Below the pieces are notes generated by a model. The model did no database searches. It was given only the letters and a program-made list of their open reading frames with translations, and had not been told where the DNA came from. This document shows, in pieces, positions 27,648 to 38,690 of a stretch of DNA of 64,000 nt. Source of the DNA: Gammaproteobacteria bacterium (GTDB taxonomy: Bacteria > Pseudomonadota > Gammaproteobacteria > Ga0077536). The position numbers and the translations under genes are program-made. Positions within the stretch are counted from its first letter, which is position 1; each line of letters opens with the position of its first letter. The stretch spans positions 463,705 through 527,704 of the forward strand of contig JACKNG010000005.1 in NCBI GenBank assembly GCA_024235015.1, in the 5' to 3' direction.

Positions 27648-28015
27648 GATTCTCCCCGTGTGATGGCGCGTCCGCGTTGATCGCCACGCGCGCGGTTTGC
27701 GATCATGCCCGCGATGACCAGCGCGACTCAAACCCCCGCGCGGGCCGCGCCACACCCGGCGCGACCGACCGCCCCCGGCGACGGCGACCCGCCGCCGCAG
27801 GCCGGCTCGCAGTATCATGCCGCCGGGCGGAACGTTGGCGCGCGCAGCGGCCGCCGCTTCGAACATCCTGTCGACACCGGGCTCGGCGCCGACGCCACGC
27901 CCCAGAACGAGGCCGAACCCCTGCATACCGACTTCGCCATCATCCCGCGACAGGCTGCCGCCGACGCCGTCGTACCTGCCGCGCGCTGCGCTGCCGCCTG
28001 AAGGTGCCGACCCCG
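27648..28015. other. 368-bp non-coding gap between divergent secreted-protein genes
   Basis: Open frames cross this stretch but all read as proline- and arginine-rich sequence with no family likeness, so I treat it as non-coding. The only promoter-like element I see is TATCAT at 27813-27818 on the plus strand, about 200 bases before the next start codon, with no -35. Confidence 0.4.
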
Positions 28016-28627
28016 ATGCCACCTCGCCGTCCCGGCTGCCGCGCGTTACTCGCACTGGCCCTGCTGCTGGCCTCCGCCAGCGCCGCGGCCACGCTCGGTG
28101 AGCGCGAAGCGGCCGTGTTCGAGGCCCTGCTCAACCACGGTCTCGAGCCCGGCACGCCGATCGTCGTGATCGCCGAGGAAACCACCGGCGACCCCGCCGC
28201 CATCGGCACCCACCTGGCCGAATCCGCCGAGCTCGCCGCCGAGCTCGGTGCGCCGCCCGGCACGCTCGACGACTGGGTCCGGCGCAACGCGCAGCGCGTC
28301 ACCATCGACCGCCCGCTGCGCCTCGCGGCGACCTACCAGCTACTCGATGCCGAGCAGCGCGCCAAGCTGTTCAGCGCCGAGGCCCCGCAGCTCGCCTGGA
28401 GCCAGTTCTTCGAACACTACCGCGGCGCACCCGGCCTCATCGCCCTGTCCCGCGCCGGCTTCGATGCCGATTTCGAACACGCCCTGATGTACATCGAACA
28501 CCATTGCGGGGTGGAGTGCGGGGCCGGGCGCCTGGTCCTGCTCAGCCTCGGCGCCGACGGCGCCTGGCACGTCAACGGCGCGGCGCCGCTGTGGATGGCC
28601 GACGACGTGCCGGTGCCGGCCGAGTGA
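28016..28627 (+). CDS. secreted protein of unknown function
   Basis: 203 residues from the ATG at 28016. A signal peptide (about 1-25: RRPGCRALLALALLLASASAAA) precedes a mature part with two cysteines close together (HHCGVECGAG, about residues 161-170). The segment RLAATYQLLDAEQRAKLFSAEAP and the block GWSQFFEHYRGAPGLIALSRAGFD-like region (SQFFEHYRGAPGLIALSRAG) fit proteins with a C-terminal domain reminiscent of serine/threonine kinase-adjacent sensor or secreted hypothetical families, but I cannot name one. Probably periplasmic. Confidence 0.65.
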   Translation: MPPRRPGCRALLALALLLASASAAATLGEREAAVFEALLNHGLEPGTPIVVIAEETTGDPAAIGTHLAESAELAAELGAPPGTLDDWVRRNAQRVTIDRPLRLAATYQLLDAEQRAKLFSAEAPQLAWSQFFEHYRGAPGLIALSRAGFDADFEHALMYIEHHCGVECGAGRLVLLSLGADGAWHVNGAAPLWMADDVPVPAE

Positions 28628-28714
28628 GCGACATGGACCACGCGACCATCGCCGCGGCGGGCGCTCCCGCAGCCGGCCTCCAGCGCGCCGCCGGCCCGTC
28701 GCGAGCCGCCCGCC

Positions 28715-29296
28715 ATGGATGACTTCATGGACGACTTCGCCCCGCGCTCCAGCGCCATCTGCGTGTTCTGCGGCGCCCGCGAGGGCGACGACGAGGCCTA
28801 CCGCGAGGCCGCCGACACCTTCGGCCGCGAAATCGCCGCGCGCGACATCACCCTGGTCTACGGCGGCGGTAACATCGGCCTGATGGGCGTGCTCGCGGAC
28901 GCCGCGCTCGACGCCGGCGGGCGGGTGGTCGGCGTGATTCCCGATTTCCTGGTCCTGCGCGAGGTGGTGCACCCGGGCCTGACCGAGACCGTGGTCGTCG
29001 AAGACCTGTTCGAACGCAAGGCACTCATGATCGAGCGCGCCGACGCCTTCGTCGCCCTGCCCGGCGGCATCGGCACCTACGACGAAGTGCTGGAAGTCAT
29101 CGCCTGGCGCCAGTTGCGCCAGTTGCGCCAACCCATCGGCCTGCTCGACGTCGGCGGTTACTTCCAGCCGTGGCTGCGCCTGCTCGAGCACACCGTCGAG
29201 CGCGGTTTCGCCAGCGCCGGCGACATCGACCACCTGTTGGTCGAGACCGACCCGGTGCTGCTCGTCGACCGCCTGCACGAGGCCCTGCTCGCGTGA
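28715..29296 (+). CDS. LOG-family nucleotide phosphoribohydrolase
   Basis: 193 residues with both LOG motifs: PGGIGTYDE (the PGGxGTxxE phosphate site) and the upstream VYGGGNIGLMG. LOG proteins cleave nucleoside 5'-monophosphates to base and ribose 5-phosphate; plant homologues activate cytokinins. In bacteria the likely role is nucleotide salvage. The stop overlaps the GTG start of the next gene (GTGA), so the two are coupled. Confidence 0.92.
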   Translation: MDDFMDDFAPRSSAICVFCGAREGDDEAYREAADTFGREIAARDITLVYGGGNIGLMGVLADAALDAGGRVVGVIPDFLVLREVVHPGLTETVVVEDLFERKALMIERADAFVALPGGIGTYDEVLEVIAWRQLRQLRQPIGLLDVGGYFQPWLRLLEHTVERGFASAGDIDHLLVETDPVLLVDRLHEALLA

Positions 29297-29976
29297 GCCG
29301 CGGCGGCCGCGCCTACGCCGGGGTGGTGTTCGACATGGACGGCATCCTGATCGACTCCGAACCCCTGTTCCGCATGGCCGCCCAGCAGTCGGCGCGGGAA
29401 ATCGGTTACGAGCTCAGCGATGCGACCTACGTCGCCTGGATGGGCCTGCCGCCGCGCGCGGTGGAAGCGGCCGTGCGTGAGAGCATGGGCGCGGATTTCC
29501 CCATGCAGGCTTTCCGCGAGCGCTTTCGCGACATCTGGGTCGCCCACACCGACCGCCACGGCGTCCCTGCCCAACCCGGCATGGCGGCGCTGCTGGCGGC
29601 ACTGCGCGCACGCGACATCCCCTTCGGCGTCGCCACCTCGACCCAGCGTGACCAGGCCGAGCGCTCGCTCGCCCTGGCTGGCCTGGGCGAATTCATCGAC
29701 CACATGGTGTGCGGTAACGAGGTCGAGAACGGCAAGCCGGCACCGGAGATCTTCGAACGCGCGGCGGCGGCGATCGGCATCGCCCCCGAGCGCTGCGTGG
29801 CGCTGGAGGACTCGGCGGCCGGGGTGCAGTCCGCCGCCGGCGCGCGCATGCTGACCATCATGGTGCCCGACCTGCACCAGCCAAGCCCGGCCATCGCCGC
29901 GCTGGCGCGCTACGTGCTGCCCTCGACCCACCGCGCGGCCGAGGTCGTCATCACCCTTTTCGATCACGGACCCTGA
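29293..29976 (+). CDS. HAD-superfamily phosphatase, beta-phosphoglucomutase-like subfamily
   Basis: 227 residues from the GTG at 29293, which overlaps the LOG stop. HAD motif I is VVFDMDGILIDSEPL (nucleophile and acid Asp), motif II is GVATSTQR, the motif III lysine lies in NGKPAPEIFERAA, and motif IV is VALEDSAAGVQSA. The subfamily includes sugar phosphatases and phosphoglucomutases; the DMDG-I-LIDSEP pattern is closest to 2-deoxyglucose-6-phosphatase-like enzymes. Substrate not assignable. Confidence 0.9.
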   Translation: MSRGGRAYAGVVFDMDGILIDSEPLFRMAAQQSAREIGYELSDATYVAWMGLPPRAVEAAVRESMGADFPMQAFRERFRDIWVAHTDRHGVPAQPGMAALLAALRARDIPFGVATSTQRDQAERSLALAGLGEFIDHMVCGNEVENGKPAPEIFERAAAAIGIAPERCVALEDSAAGVQSAAGARMLTIMVPDLHQPSPAIAALARYVLPSTHRAAEVVITLFDHGP

Positions 29977-29979
29977 ACC

Positions 29980-30483
29980 ATGACCCGATACCTGCCGCTC
30001 GTCTGCGCCGCGTTGTGCGCCTGGAGCGTCGCCCTCGCGGCGCAATCCGCGCCGCCCGCGGCCACGCCGCCCAGCGTGCCCGACGCCGCCACCGCCCTGG
30101 CCGCCTGGGAAGCCTTCGCCGCCGACCCGGTCGCCCGGCTCGATCGCACCCAGCCCTTTCTCGACTTCATCCGCGGCAGCGGCGAAGTGCACATCGTGCT
30201 GAACGAGAACCTCCTCGCCTGGATGTACGACGACGGCCTGCCGCCGGAGCGCAAGGCGGTGCTGTACGCCGCCTTCCTCGGCGCCAACATGGCCGCCCAG
30301 CTGTCACGCGGCGAAGCCGGCAGCGACGACACGGCCGGCATGCGCGGTGCCCTGGCCGCCTACCGCGCCCTGCGCGGCGGCGACGCCAACTTCCATCTCG
30401 CCCTGTTCGACCGCCTCGACACCGCCGAGAAAGCCGGCGAGTTCGATGCCGCGGTGACCGCACTGGCGGCCGCGGACGACTGA
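29980..30483 (+). CDS. secreted protein of unknown function
   Basis: 167 residues. Signal peptide about 1-22 (LVCAALCAWSVALAA), then an alanine-rich, mainly helical mature part (ALAAWEAFAADPVARLDRTQPFLDF, VLNENLLAWMYDD, KAVLYAAFLGANM, GALAAYRAL). It starts three bases after the HAD gene and belongs to the same run of plus-strand genes. I do not recognise the family; there are no cysteines in the mature part. Periplasmic location inferred. Confidence 0.7.
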   Translation: MTRYLPLVCAALCAWSVALAAQSAPPAATPPSVPDAATALAAWEAFAADPVARLDRTQPFLDFIRGSGEVHIVLNENLLAWMYDDGLPPERKAVLYAAFLGANMAAQLSRGEAGSDDTAGMRGALAAYRALRGGDANFHLALFDRLDTAEKAGEFDAAVTALAAADD

Positions 30484-30503
30484 TCGCACCACCCCGCGCT
30501 GCC

Positions 30504-31010
30504 ATGCCCGCCCGCCTAGAAGCCCAGGTCTGCGACATCACCACGCTCGACGTCGACGCCATCGTCAACGCCGCCAACGAGAGCCTGCTCGGTGGCGGCG
30601 GCGTCGACGGCGCGATTCACCGTGCCGCCGGCCCCGGGCTGCTCGCCGAATGTCGCACGCTCGGCGGTTGCCCCACCGGCGAAGCGCGCATCACCGCCGG
30701 CCACGACCTGCCGGCACGGTACGTCATTCACACCGTCGGCCCGGTGTGGCACGGCGGCGCCGACGGCGAGCCCGCGTTGCTCGCCGCCTGCTATCGCAAC
30801 ACGCTGGCGCTGGCCGCCGACCACGATCTCTCCAGCATCGCTTTCCCGGCCATCAGCTGCGGCGTCTACGGCTACCCGCATGCCGCGGCGGCGGCCATCG
30901 CGGTACGCGAAGTGCAGGCCGGTGTGGTACGGCACCCGGCGTTCGAGCGCGTCGTGTTCGCCTGTTTCGACGCCGCCATGCTCGCCCACTACCAGGCCCT
31001 GCTCGAGTGA
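30504..31010 (+). CDS. macro domain protein, O-acetyl-ADP-ribose deacetylase type
   Basis: 168 residues forming a single macro domain: VDAIVNAANESLLGGGGVDGAIHRAAG (about 18-44), PTGEARITAGHDLPARYVIHTVGP, and the loop ISCGVYGYPHAAAA. These are the ADP-ribose-binding elements of MacroD/YmdB, which removes acetyl or ADP-ribosyl groups. The Asn and Asp used by MacroD-type hydrolases are conserved. It lies between a secreted protein and a HAD gene in the plus-strand run. Confidence 0.93.
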   Translation: MPARLEAQVCDITTLDVDAIVNAANESLLGGGGVDGAIHRAAGPGLLAECRTLGGCPTGEARITAGHDLPARYVIHTVGPVWHGGADGEPALLAACYRNTLALAADHDLSSIAFPAISCGVYGYPHAAAAAIAVREVQAGVVRHPAFERVVFACFDAAMLAHYQALLE

Positions 31011-31012
31011 CC

Positions 31013-31894
31013 ATGGCACGCAAGACCGGCTACCACCGCGCCACCCTCGCCATCGTCTACGACTTCGATGGCACGTTGACCCCGCAACCGATGCAGGAAT
31101 ACACCGTGCTGCCCCAGCTCGGCATCTCCGGCGAAGCCTTCTGGGCCGAGGTCAATGCCGAGGTCGCGCGCACCGGTGGCGACGCCATCCTCACCTACAT
31201 GCGCCTGCTGGTGGAGCAGATCGAGGCCAACAAGGCCCACCTCTCGCGCGAGGACCTGCGGCGGCTGGCCGCCGGCATCGAGTACTACCCGGGGGTGGAG
31301 AGCTGGTTCGAGCGCGTCAACGCCTACGTCGACGAGCACAGCGGCGGCACGGTACAGACGCGGCACTACATCGTCTCGGCGGGCTTGAGCGAAATTCTCG
31401 AAGGCATCAGCATCAAGGATCATTTCAGCCGCATCTATGCCTCGCAGTACTACTTCGATCACCACGAGGCGGCGCGCTTCCCCACCGTGGTCATCAACGA
31501 CACCGCCAAGACGCAGTACCTGTTCCGCATCAACAAGGGCCGCGAGCAGCAGCTCGAGACCATCAACGAGTACATGCCGGAAGGCGAACGCCCGATCCCC
31601 TTCCAGCACATGCTCTACGTCGGCGACGGTCTCACCGACGTGCCCTGCATGACGGTGGTGAAGAACTACGGCGGTTTCGCCGTCGCCGTGCACAAGCCGC
31701 GCAGCGAGGACTCGATCGCGGTGTGCCAGCGCCTCGTCGCGGCCAACCGCATCGACTTCTACGCCCCGGCCGACTACCGCGCCGGCAAGCAGCTCGAACG
31801 CCGCATCCACAAGATCCTCGACCTCATCCTCGCCCGCATCAGCTTCGAGCAGGAGCGCCATCGCTTTCTGCAGGAGATCGGCCACGACGGCTGA
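31013..31894 (+). CDS. HAD-family hydrolase
   Basis: 293 residues. Motif I is IVYDFDGTLTPQPMQEY (about 13-29), the central part includes YIVSAGLSEILEGI (motif II, Ser), and MLYVGDGLTDVPCMTVV is motif IV. It resembles phosphoserine-phosphatase-like HAD proteins with a large helical cap rather than the beta-phosphoglucomutase type upstream. The C-terminal third (AAN...ERRIHKILDLILARISFEQERH) is helical. Substrate unknown. It starts two bases after the macro-domain gene. Confidence 0.85.
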   Translation: MARKTGYHRATLAIVYDFDGTLTPQPMQEYTVLPQLGISGEAFWAEVNAEVARTGGDAILTYMRLLVEQIEANKAHLSREDLRRLAAGIEYYPGVESWFERVNAYVDEHSGGTVQTRHYIVSAGLSEILEGISIKDHFSRIYASQYYFDHHEAARFPTVVINDTAKTQYLFRINKGREQQLETINEYMPEGERPIPFQHMLYVGDGLTDVPCMTVVKNYGGFAVAVHKPRSEDSIAVCQRLVAANRIDFYAPADYRAGKQLERRIHKILDLILARISFEQERHRFLQEIGHDG

Positions 31895-31924
31895 CGCCGG
31901 GCGTGCAACCCGCAAGGTTTTCAA

Positions 31925-32440
31925 GTGAACAGATATCCCGGCCTCATGTTGTTGTTACTGCTCGTCGTCGCCGGCTGCTCGCGCATGCCGGTACCCAGGC
32001 TGCCGCATCTCGGCGCTGACGACGCGCCCGCCGCCGCGACGCCGGCGACGACGGTCGACCAGACCGCAACCCCGCGCGACATGCTCACCGCGCATCTCGT
32101 CAACCCGCGCGTCGACCCGGCCACGCCCAACATGACCGTCGGCAAGCTCATCGAGTATGCCGATCGCTACCTCGCCTGCGATTGTGCGTCGACGCGCTTC
32201 GTGCGGCGCTGGGAGCGCACCGCCCACGGCTACCGCCTCGAGACCAACTCGGGCGTGGTCGCACCGCTCGAATTCGTCTGCCGCGATACCGCTGACGACC
32301 GCGAATGCTTTCTCACCGAAATCGACCGCGGCCCGCAGGCGGCAACACTCGAAGAGCGCTTCGTACCGGGCAGCGAGTTCATCCGCTTCCTCTACGACAA
32401 CGGGGTGCGCTGCCCGCGCGAGGAACCCTGCCCCGAGTAA
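31925..32440 (+). CDS. lipoprotein of unknown function
   Basis: 171 residues with a GTG start and an AAGG ribosome-binding site. The leader YPGLMLLLLLVVAGCS contains a lipobox (VAGC, Cys19), so it is probably lipidated and outer-membrane attached. The mature part has an alanine/threonine-rich linker and a folded C-terminal half with four further cysteines (LACDCAST, EFVCRD, RECFLTE, VRCPREEPCPE), suggesting disulfides. Family not recognised. It ends about 100 bases before aceE. Confidence 0.75.
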   Translation: MNRYPGLMLLLLLVVAGCSRMPVPRLPHLGADDAPAAATPATTVDQTATPRDMLTAHLVNPRVDPATPNMTVGKLIEYADRYLACDCASTRFVRRWERTAHGYRLETNSGVVAPLEFVCRDTADDRECFLTEIDRGPQAATLEERFVPGSEFIRFLYDNGVRCPREEPCPE

Positions 32441-32543
32441 GGGAATGCGCGGTGGCAATGCGCTGGCGGGCTGAGGTATTAGCGATTGGTCAGACGCTAT
32501 AAGATTGACGCAATTTCGAACCGCTGCCGGTAAACCGATCACC

Positions 32544-35192
<2,649 letters not shown>

Positions 35193-35201
35193 GGCAGGCG
35201 C

Positions 35202-36875
35202 ATGGCGAGCATCGAGATCCGCGTCCCCGACATCGGCGACTTCGACCAGGTCGACGTCATCGACGTGCTGGTCGCGCGCGGCGACCGCGTCGCGCCCGAA
35301 GATCCCTTGATCACCCTCGAGAGCGACAAGGCCACCATGGACGTGCCCTCGTCTGCGGCGGGTACCGTGGCCGAGATCCACGTCGCGGTCGGCGACCAGG
35401 TCGGCGAAGGCGCCTTGATCGTCACGCTCGAGGCCGCGGCCGACAACGACGGCGCCGACGACGCCGACGGCGCTGAACCCCCGGCCGAAACCGGCGCGGC
35501 CAGCGACGCCAAGCCGCCCGCCGCGAGCGCCGGGGAGGACGCCGCGGCAGATCCGGCACCGTCACCGGCGTCGCCCGCGGCAGCGGATGGCGAAGCCTCC
35601 GTCGAAGTCCGCGTGCCCGACATCGGCGACTTCGACCAGGTCGACGTCATCGACGTGCTGGTCGCGGCCGGCGACACGGTCGCCCCCGAAGATCCGCTCA
35701 TCACGCTGGAGAGCGACAAGGCCACCATGGACGTGCCGGCGCCGGCCGGGGGCATCGTCGAGCGTATCGCCTGCGCGGTCGGCGACAAGGTCGGTGAGGG
35801 CGATCTGATCCTCGTCCTGCGCGGCAGCGGCAACCCACCGGCAGCAGCGCCCGCACCGGCCCGGCCCGCCGCCACGGCCGGGCAGGCGCCGCAGCGTGCC
35901 GACGCGGCTCCCGCCGCCAGCCCGTCCGCCGCGGCAGCGCCGGCGCGCGCACCGGCCGGCGGCAGCGCGGCGAGCAAGGCCCACGCCAGCCCGGCGGTGC
36001 GCAAGTTCGCCCGCGAACTCGGCGTGGATGTCAGCCTGGTGCGCGGCAGCGGGCCCAAGGGGCGCATCCTGAAGTCCGACGTGCAGGCCTACGTCAAGGA
36101 CGTCATGCACGGCACCCGCGGCCAGCCCGGCGGCGGTTTCGCCCTGCCCGCGGCGCCGGACATCGACTTCAGCAAGTTCGGCGAAATCGAGACCACGCCG
36201 CTGAACAAGATCCGGCGCCTCACCGGTCAGAACCTCCACCGCAGCTGGATCACCGCACCGCACGTGTTCCAGATGGACGCCGCCGACATCACCGAACTCG
36301 AAGCCTTCCGCAAATCGAAAATCGACGAGGCCGAGGCCAAGGGCACCAAGCTCACCCTGCTCGCCTTCCTGGTCAAGGCGAGCGTGGTGGCGCTGCGCAA
36401 GTTCCCCGACTTCAACGCCTCGCTGTCAGCCGACGGCGAAGCGCTGGTCCACAAGAAGTACTTCCACATCGGCGTCGCCGTGAACACCGACCACGGGCTG
36501 GTCGTGCCGGTCATCCGCGACGTCGACCAGAAAGGCCTGTACGAACTCGCCCTGGAGATCCGCGAGCTGTCGAGCCGCGCACGGGAGCGCAAGGTGACGC
36601 CGGCCGAGCTGCAGGGCGCGTGCTTCACCATCTCGAGCCTGGGCGGCGTCGGCGGCACCCATTTCACGCCCATCATCAACCTGCCCGAAGTCGCCATCCT
36701 CGGCGTCTCGCCAGCGTCGATGCAACCGGTCTGGCGCGACGGCGAGTTCGTCGCGCGCCTCATGCTGCCGTTCACGCTGTCCTACGACCACCGCGTCATC
36801 GACGGCGTCGCCGCGGCCCAGTTCACCCGTTTCCTGACCACCGTCCTCGGCGACATCCGGCACATCCTCCTCTGA
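35202..36875 (+). CDS. aceF: pyruvate dehydrogenase E2, dihydrolipoyl acetyltransferase with two lipoyl domains
   Basis: 557 residues. Lipoyl domain 1 spans about 3-77 with lipoyl Lys43 and lipoyl domain 2 about 134-207 with Lys173, both in ESDKATMDVP. A long Ala/Pro linker leads to the E1/E3-binding domain (about 262-297: ASPAVRKFARELGVD...GPKGRILKSDV) and the trimeric acyltransferase domain (about 330-557) with the catalytic SYDHRVIDG (His530). The two lipoyl domains are almost identical in DNA as well as protein. In an operon with aceE. Confidence 0.97.
   Translation: MASIEIRVPDIGDFDQVDVIDVLVARGDRVAPEDPLITLESDKATMDVPSSAAGTVAEIHVAVGDQVGEGALIVTLEAAADNDGADDADGAEPPAETGAASDAKPPAASAGEDAAADPAPSPASPAAADGEASVEVRVPDIGDFDQVDVIDVLVAAGDTVAPEDPLITLESDKATMDVPAPAGGIVERIACAVGDKVGEGDLILVLRGSGNPPAAAPAPARPAATAGQAPQRADAAPAASPSAAAAPARAPAGGSAASKAHASPAVRKFARELGVDVSLVRGSGPKGRILKSDVQAYVKDVMHGTRGQPGGGFALPAAPDIDFSKFGEIETTPLNKIRRLTGQNLHRSWITAPHVFQMDAADITELEAFRKSKIDEAEAKGTKLTLLAFLVKASVVALRKFPDFNASLSADGEALVHKKYFHIGVAVNTDHGLVVPVIRDVDQKGLYELALEIRELSSRARERKVTPAELQGACFTISSLGGVGGTHFTPIINLPEVAILGVSPASMQPVWRDGEFVARLMLPFTLSYDHRVIDGVAAAQFTRFLTTVLGDIRHILL
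35226..35666 (+). repeat. near-identical lipoyl-domain repeat inside aceF
   Basis: Bases 35226-35276 and 35616-35666 are identical over 51 bp, offset 390 bp (130 codons), and a further 29-bp block around each lipoyl lysine codon is also identical. Codon choice, not only protein sequence, is conserved, which points to recent duplication or gene conversion. Confidence 0.85.
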
Positions 36876-37015
36876 GCGCTCGTGATCGCCTCGCCGCGTC
36901 TGCCGCGTTTTCCCGCGCACACGATCCGCGATGGCGCCGGACGCTCGCCGCACCGGCGCCCGCCGCCGCGGACGGCCGCGCAAACGCGGCGCGGAGACAT
37001 CATCCCGTAGCCGTG

Positions 37016-38404
37016 ATGGTCGAGTTCGGCGACCTCGCCCACACCTCCGCCGAGGCACGCGCCGGCCTGTCCGCCGCGGCCGAGATCGAGCTGCGCAACC
37101 GGGTTCGCGAGGAAGTGTCGCGCCGCGCCGTGCCCGGCATGTTCGCGATCGTCTTCGGCACCGTCGCCTGCGGCGTCCTCAGCGGCCATGCCGCGGACGC
37201 GCCCGGCGCCTTCGCCGGCGTCGTCGCGGCCATGGCGGCAGCCATTCTCGCGCGCGTACCCTTCATCCGCAGCCTGCGCCGCGACGGTGCGCAATGCGAT
37301 TGGCGCGACGAAGGCGGTTTCTTCTGCGCCGCCCTGCTGTTGCCACTCGCCTGGGCCGGCTACAGCGCCCTGCTCCTGCTCAGCTATCCCAATCACTGGC
37401 TCAGTGCCGGCATCCTCGCCTTCACCGCCGCGATGTCGAGCAGCGTCGTCATCACCTTCGGTATGTGGCGCAACCTGGCGCTGGCTTACATCGTGCTGTT
37501 GATGGTGCCGACCGCCGCGGTCGGCATGCTGCTCGGCTCCAACCTTGGCCTCGGCGTGACCGCCGGCTGCCTGGTGTTCAGCTACTACCTGGTCAGCCAA
37601 GTGACGAACTGGAACCGCTTTTTCTGGTCCTCGCAACTTGCCAATGCCCATCTCGAGCGACGCACGCTCGAACTCGCCGCGGCCAAGGAAGCGGCCGAAG
37701 CGGCGAGTCGTGCCAAGTCCGATTTCCTCACCTGCATGAGCCACGAGCTGCGTACGCCGATGAACGCCGTACTCGGCTTCGCCCAACTCATCGAGCTGAC
37801 CGCCGACCAGCCCGAAGAAGTGCGCAGCAACGGGCGCGAGATCCGTGCCGCCGGCCGGCACCTCATGGCCTTGATCGAGGAATTGCTCGATCTCTCGCGC
37901 ATCGAGAGCGGCCAGCTCACGCTGGACCTGCAACCGCTCGATCTGCACGGTATTGCCGGGCGGGTCATCGAGACCCTGCACGGCGCGGTGCCGCCGGCGG
38001 TGGCCCTGGAGCTGGAGGTGTCCGATCCGCTGCCCCAATGCCACGGCGACCCGCTTCGCGTGCGCCAGGTGCTGGTCAACCTGGTCGGCAACGCGCTCAA
38101 GTTCACGCCACGCGGGCGGGTCACGGTGAGCCTGTCCGCGCCCGGGGACTCCGTGCAGATGCGCGTGCGCGACACCGGCATCGGCATCGAGCCTGCGCTG
38201 CTCGAACACATCTTCGCACCCTTCGTCCAAGGCGACAGTTCACCCACGCGGCACTTCGACGGTACCGGGCTCGGCCTGGCGATCAGCCGGGAACTGGTCG
38301 AAGCCATGGGTGGCCGGATCGAGGTTTCCAGCGCGCCGGGCGCGGGTTCGGAGTTCGTCGTGCACCTGCCCCTGCAGCCGCCCGCCCTCGCGTCGTCAGG
38401 CTGA
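37016..38404 (+). CDS. membrane sensor histidine kinase
   Basis: 462 residues from the ATG at 37016. About six hydrophobic helices (40-60, 66-82, 103-123, 128-148, 155-172, 175-195) form a MASE-like membrane sensor with no large periplasmic loop. A short coiled coil (205-232) leads to the dimerisation domain SDFLTCMSHELRTPMN (phospho-acceptor His243) and an HATPase domain with N box NLVGNALKF (Asn359), G1 DTGIG (386-390) and G2 GTGLGLAI (416-423). No receiver domain is attached and no response regulator is adjacent. It lies upstream of the PEP-CTERM genes but a link is not shown. Confidence 0.9.
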   Translation: MVEFGDLAHTSAEARAGLSAAAEIELRNRVREEVSRRAVPGMFAIVFGTVACGVLSGHAADAPGAFAGVVAAMAAAILARVPFIRSLRRDGAQCDWRDEGGFFCAALLLPLAWAGYSALLLLSYPNHWLSAGILAFTAAMSSSVVITFGMWRNLALAYIVLLMVPTAAVGMLLGSNLGLGVTAGCLVFSYYLVSQVTNWNRFFWSSQLANAHLERRTLELAAAKEAAEAASRAKSDFLTCMSHELRTPMNAVLGFAQLIELTADQPEEVRSNGREIRAAGRHLMALIEELLDLSRIESGQLTLDLQPLDLHGIAGRVIETLHGAVPPAVALELEVSDPLPQCHGDPLRVRQVLVNLVGNALKFTPRGRVTVSLSAPGDSVQMRVRDTGIGIEPALLEHIFAPFVQGDSSPTRHFDGTGLGLAISRELVEAMGGRIEVSSAPGAGSEFVVHLPLQPPALASSG

Positions 38405-38579
38405 CGGCGAGCAGCACTCTTTACACGCCGGACCAATTCGCGGCTTCGAATTCAAGCTGCTGATAATTCGGAAATTTCCGCAGGATCTCAGGACCTGCAA
38501 CCCGATCGGCAACGTCAAGATTTTTTACAGCAGCCCGGGCATGGAATTAGCAACACTCTGAATTTAAAGCACTTAATTG

Positions 38580-38596
38580 TTGGCCTGGTTCCTGCT
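38580..38596 (+). promoter_or_regulatory. sigma-54 (-24/-12) promoter of PEP-CTERM gene 1
   Basis: TTGGCCTGGTTCCTGCT, with GG at 38582-38583, exactly ten bases, then GC at 38594-38595. It matches the sigma-54 consensus YTGGCACGrNNNTTGCW at most positions. Transcription would start near 38607, 84 bases before the ATG. The preceding 175 bp are unusually AT-rich for this genome and could hold activator sites. Confidence 0.75.
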
Positions 38597-38690
38597 TCAA
38601 ATAGTGTGAACCAATCGACAATCGGAACCGGCTTGCGCGTTCGCCCATGGCGGCGAGTCGTCGTGATGCCGGTGCAAGGAGAGTGTATCC

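Noticed and set aside
27705..28001. 98-codon plus-strand open frame between the two secreted-protein genes
   Set aside because: Low-complexity Pro/Ala/Arg sequence, no ribosome-binding site, no recognised domain.
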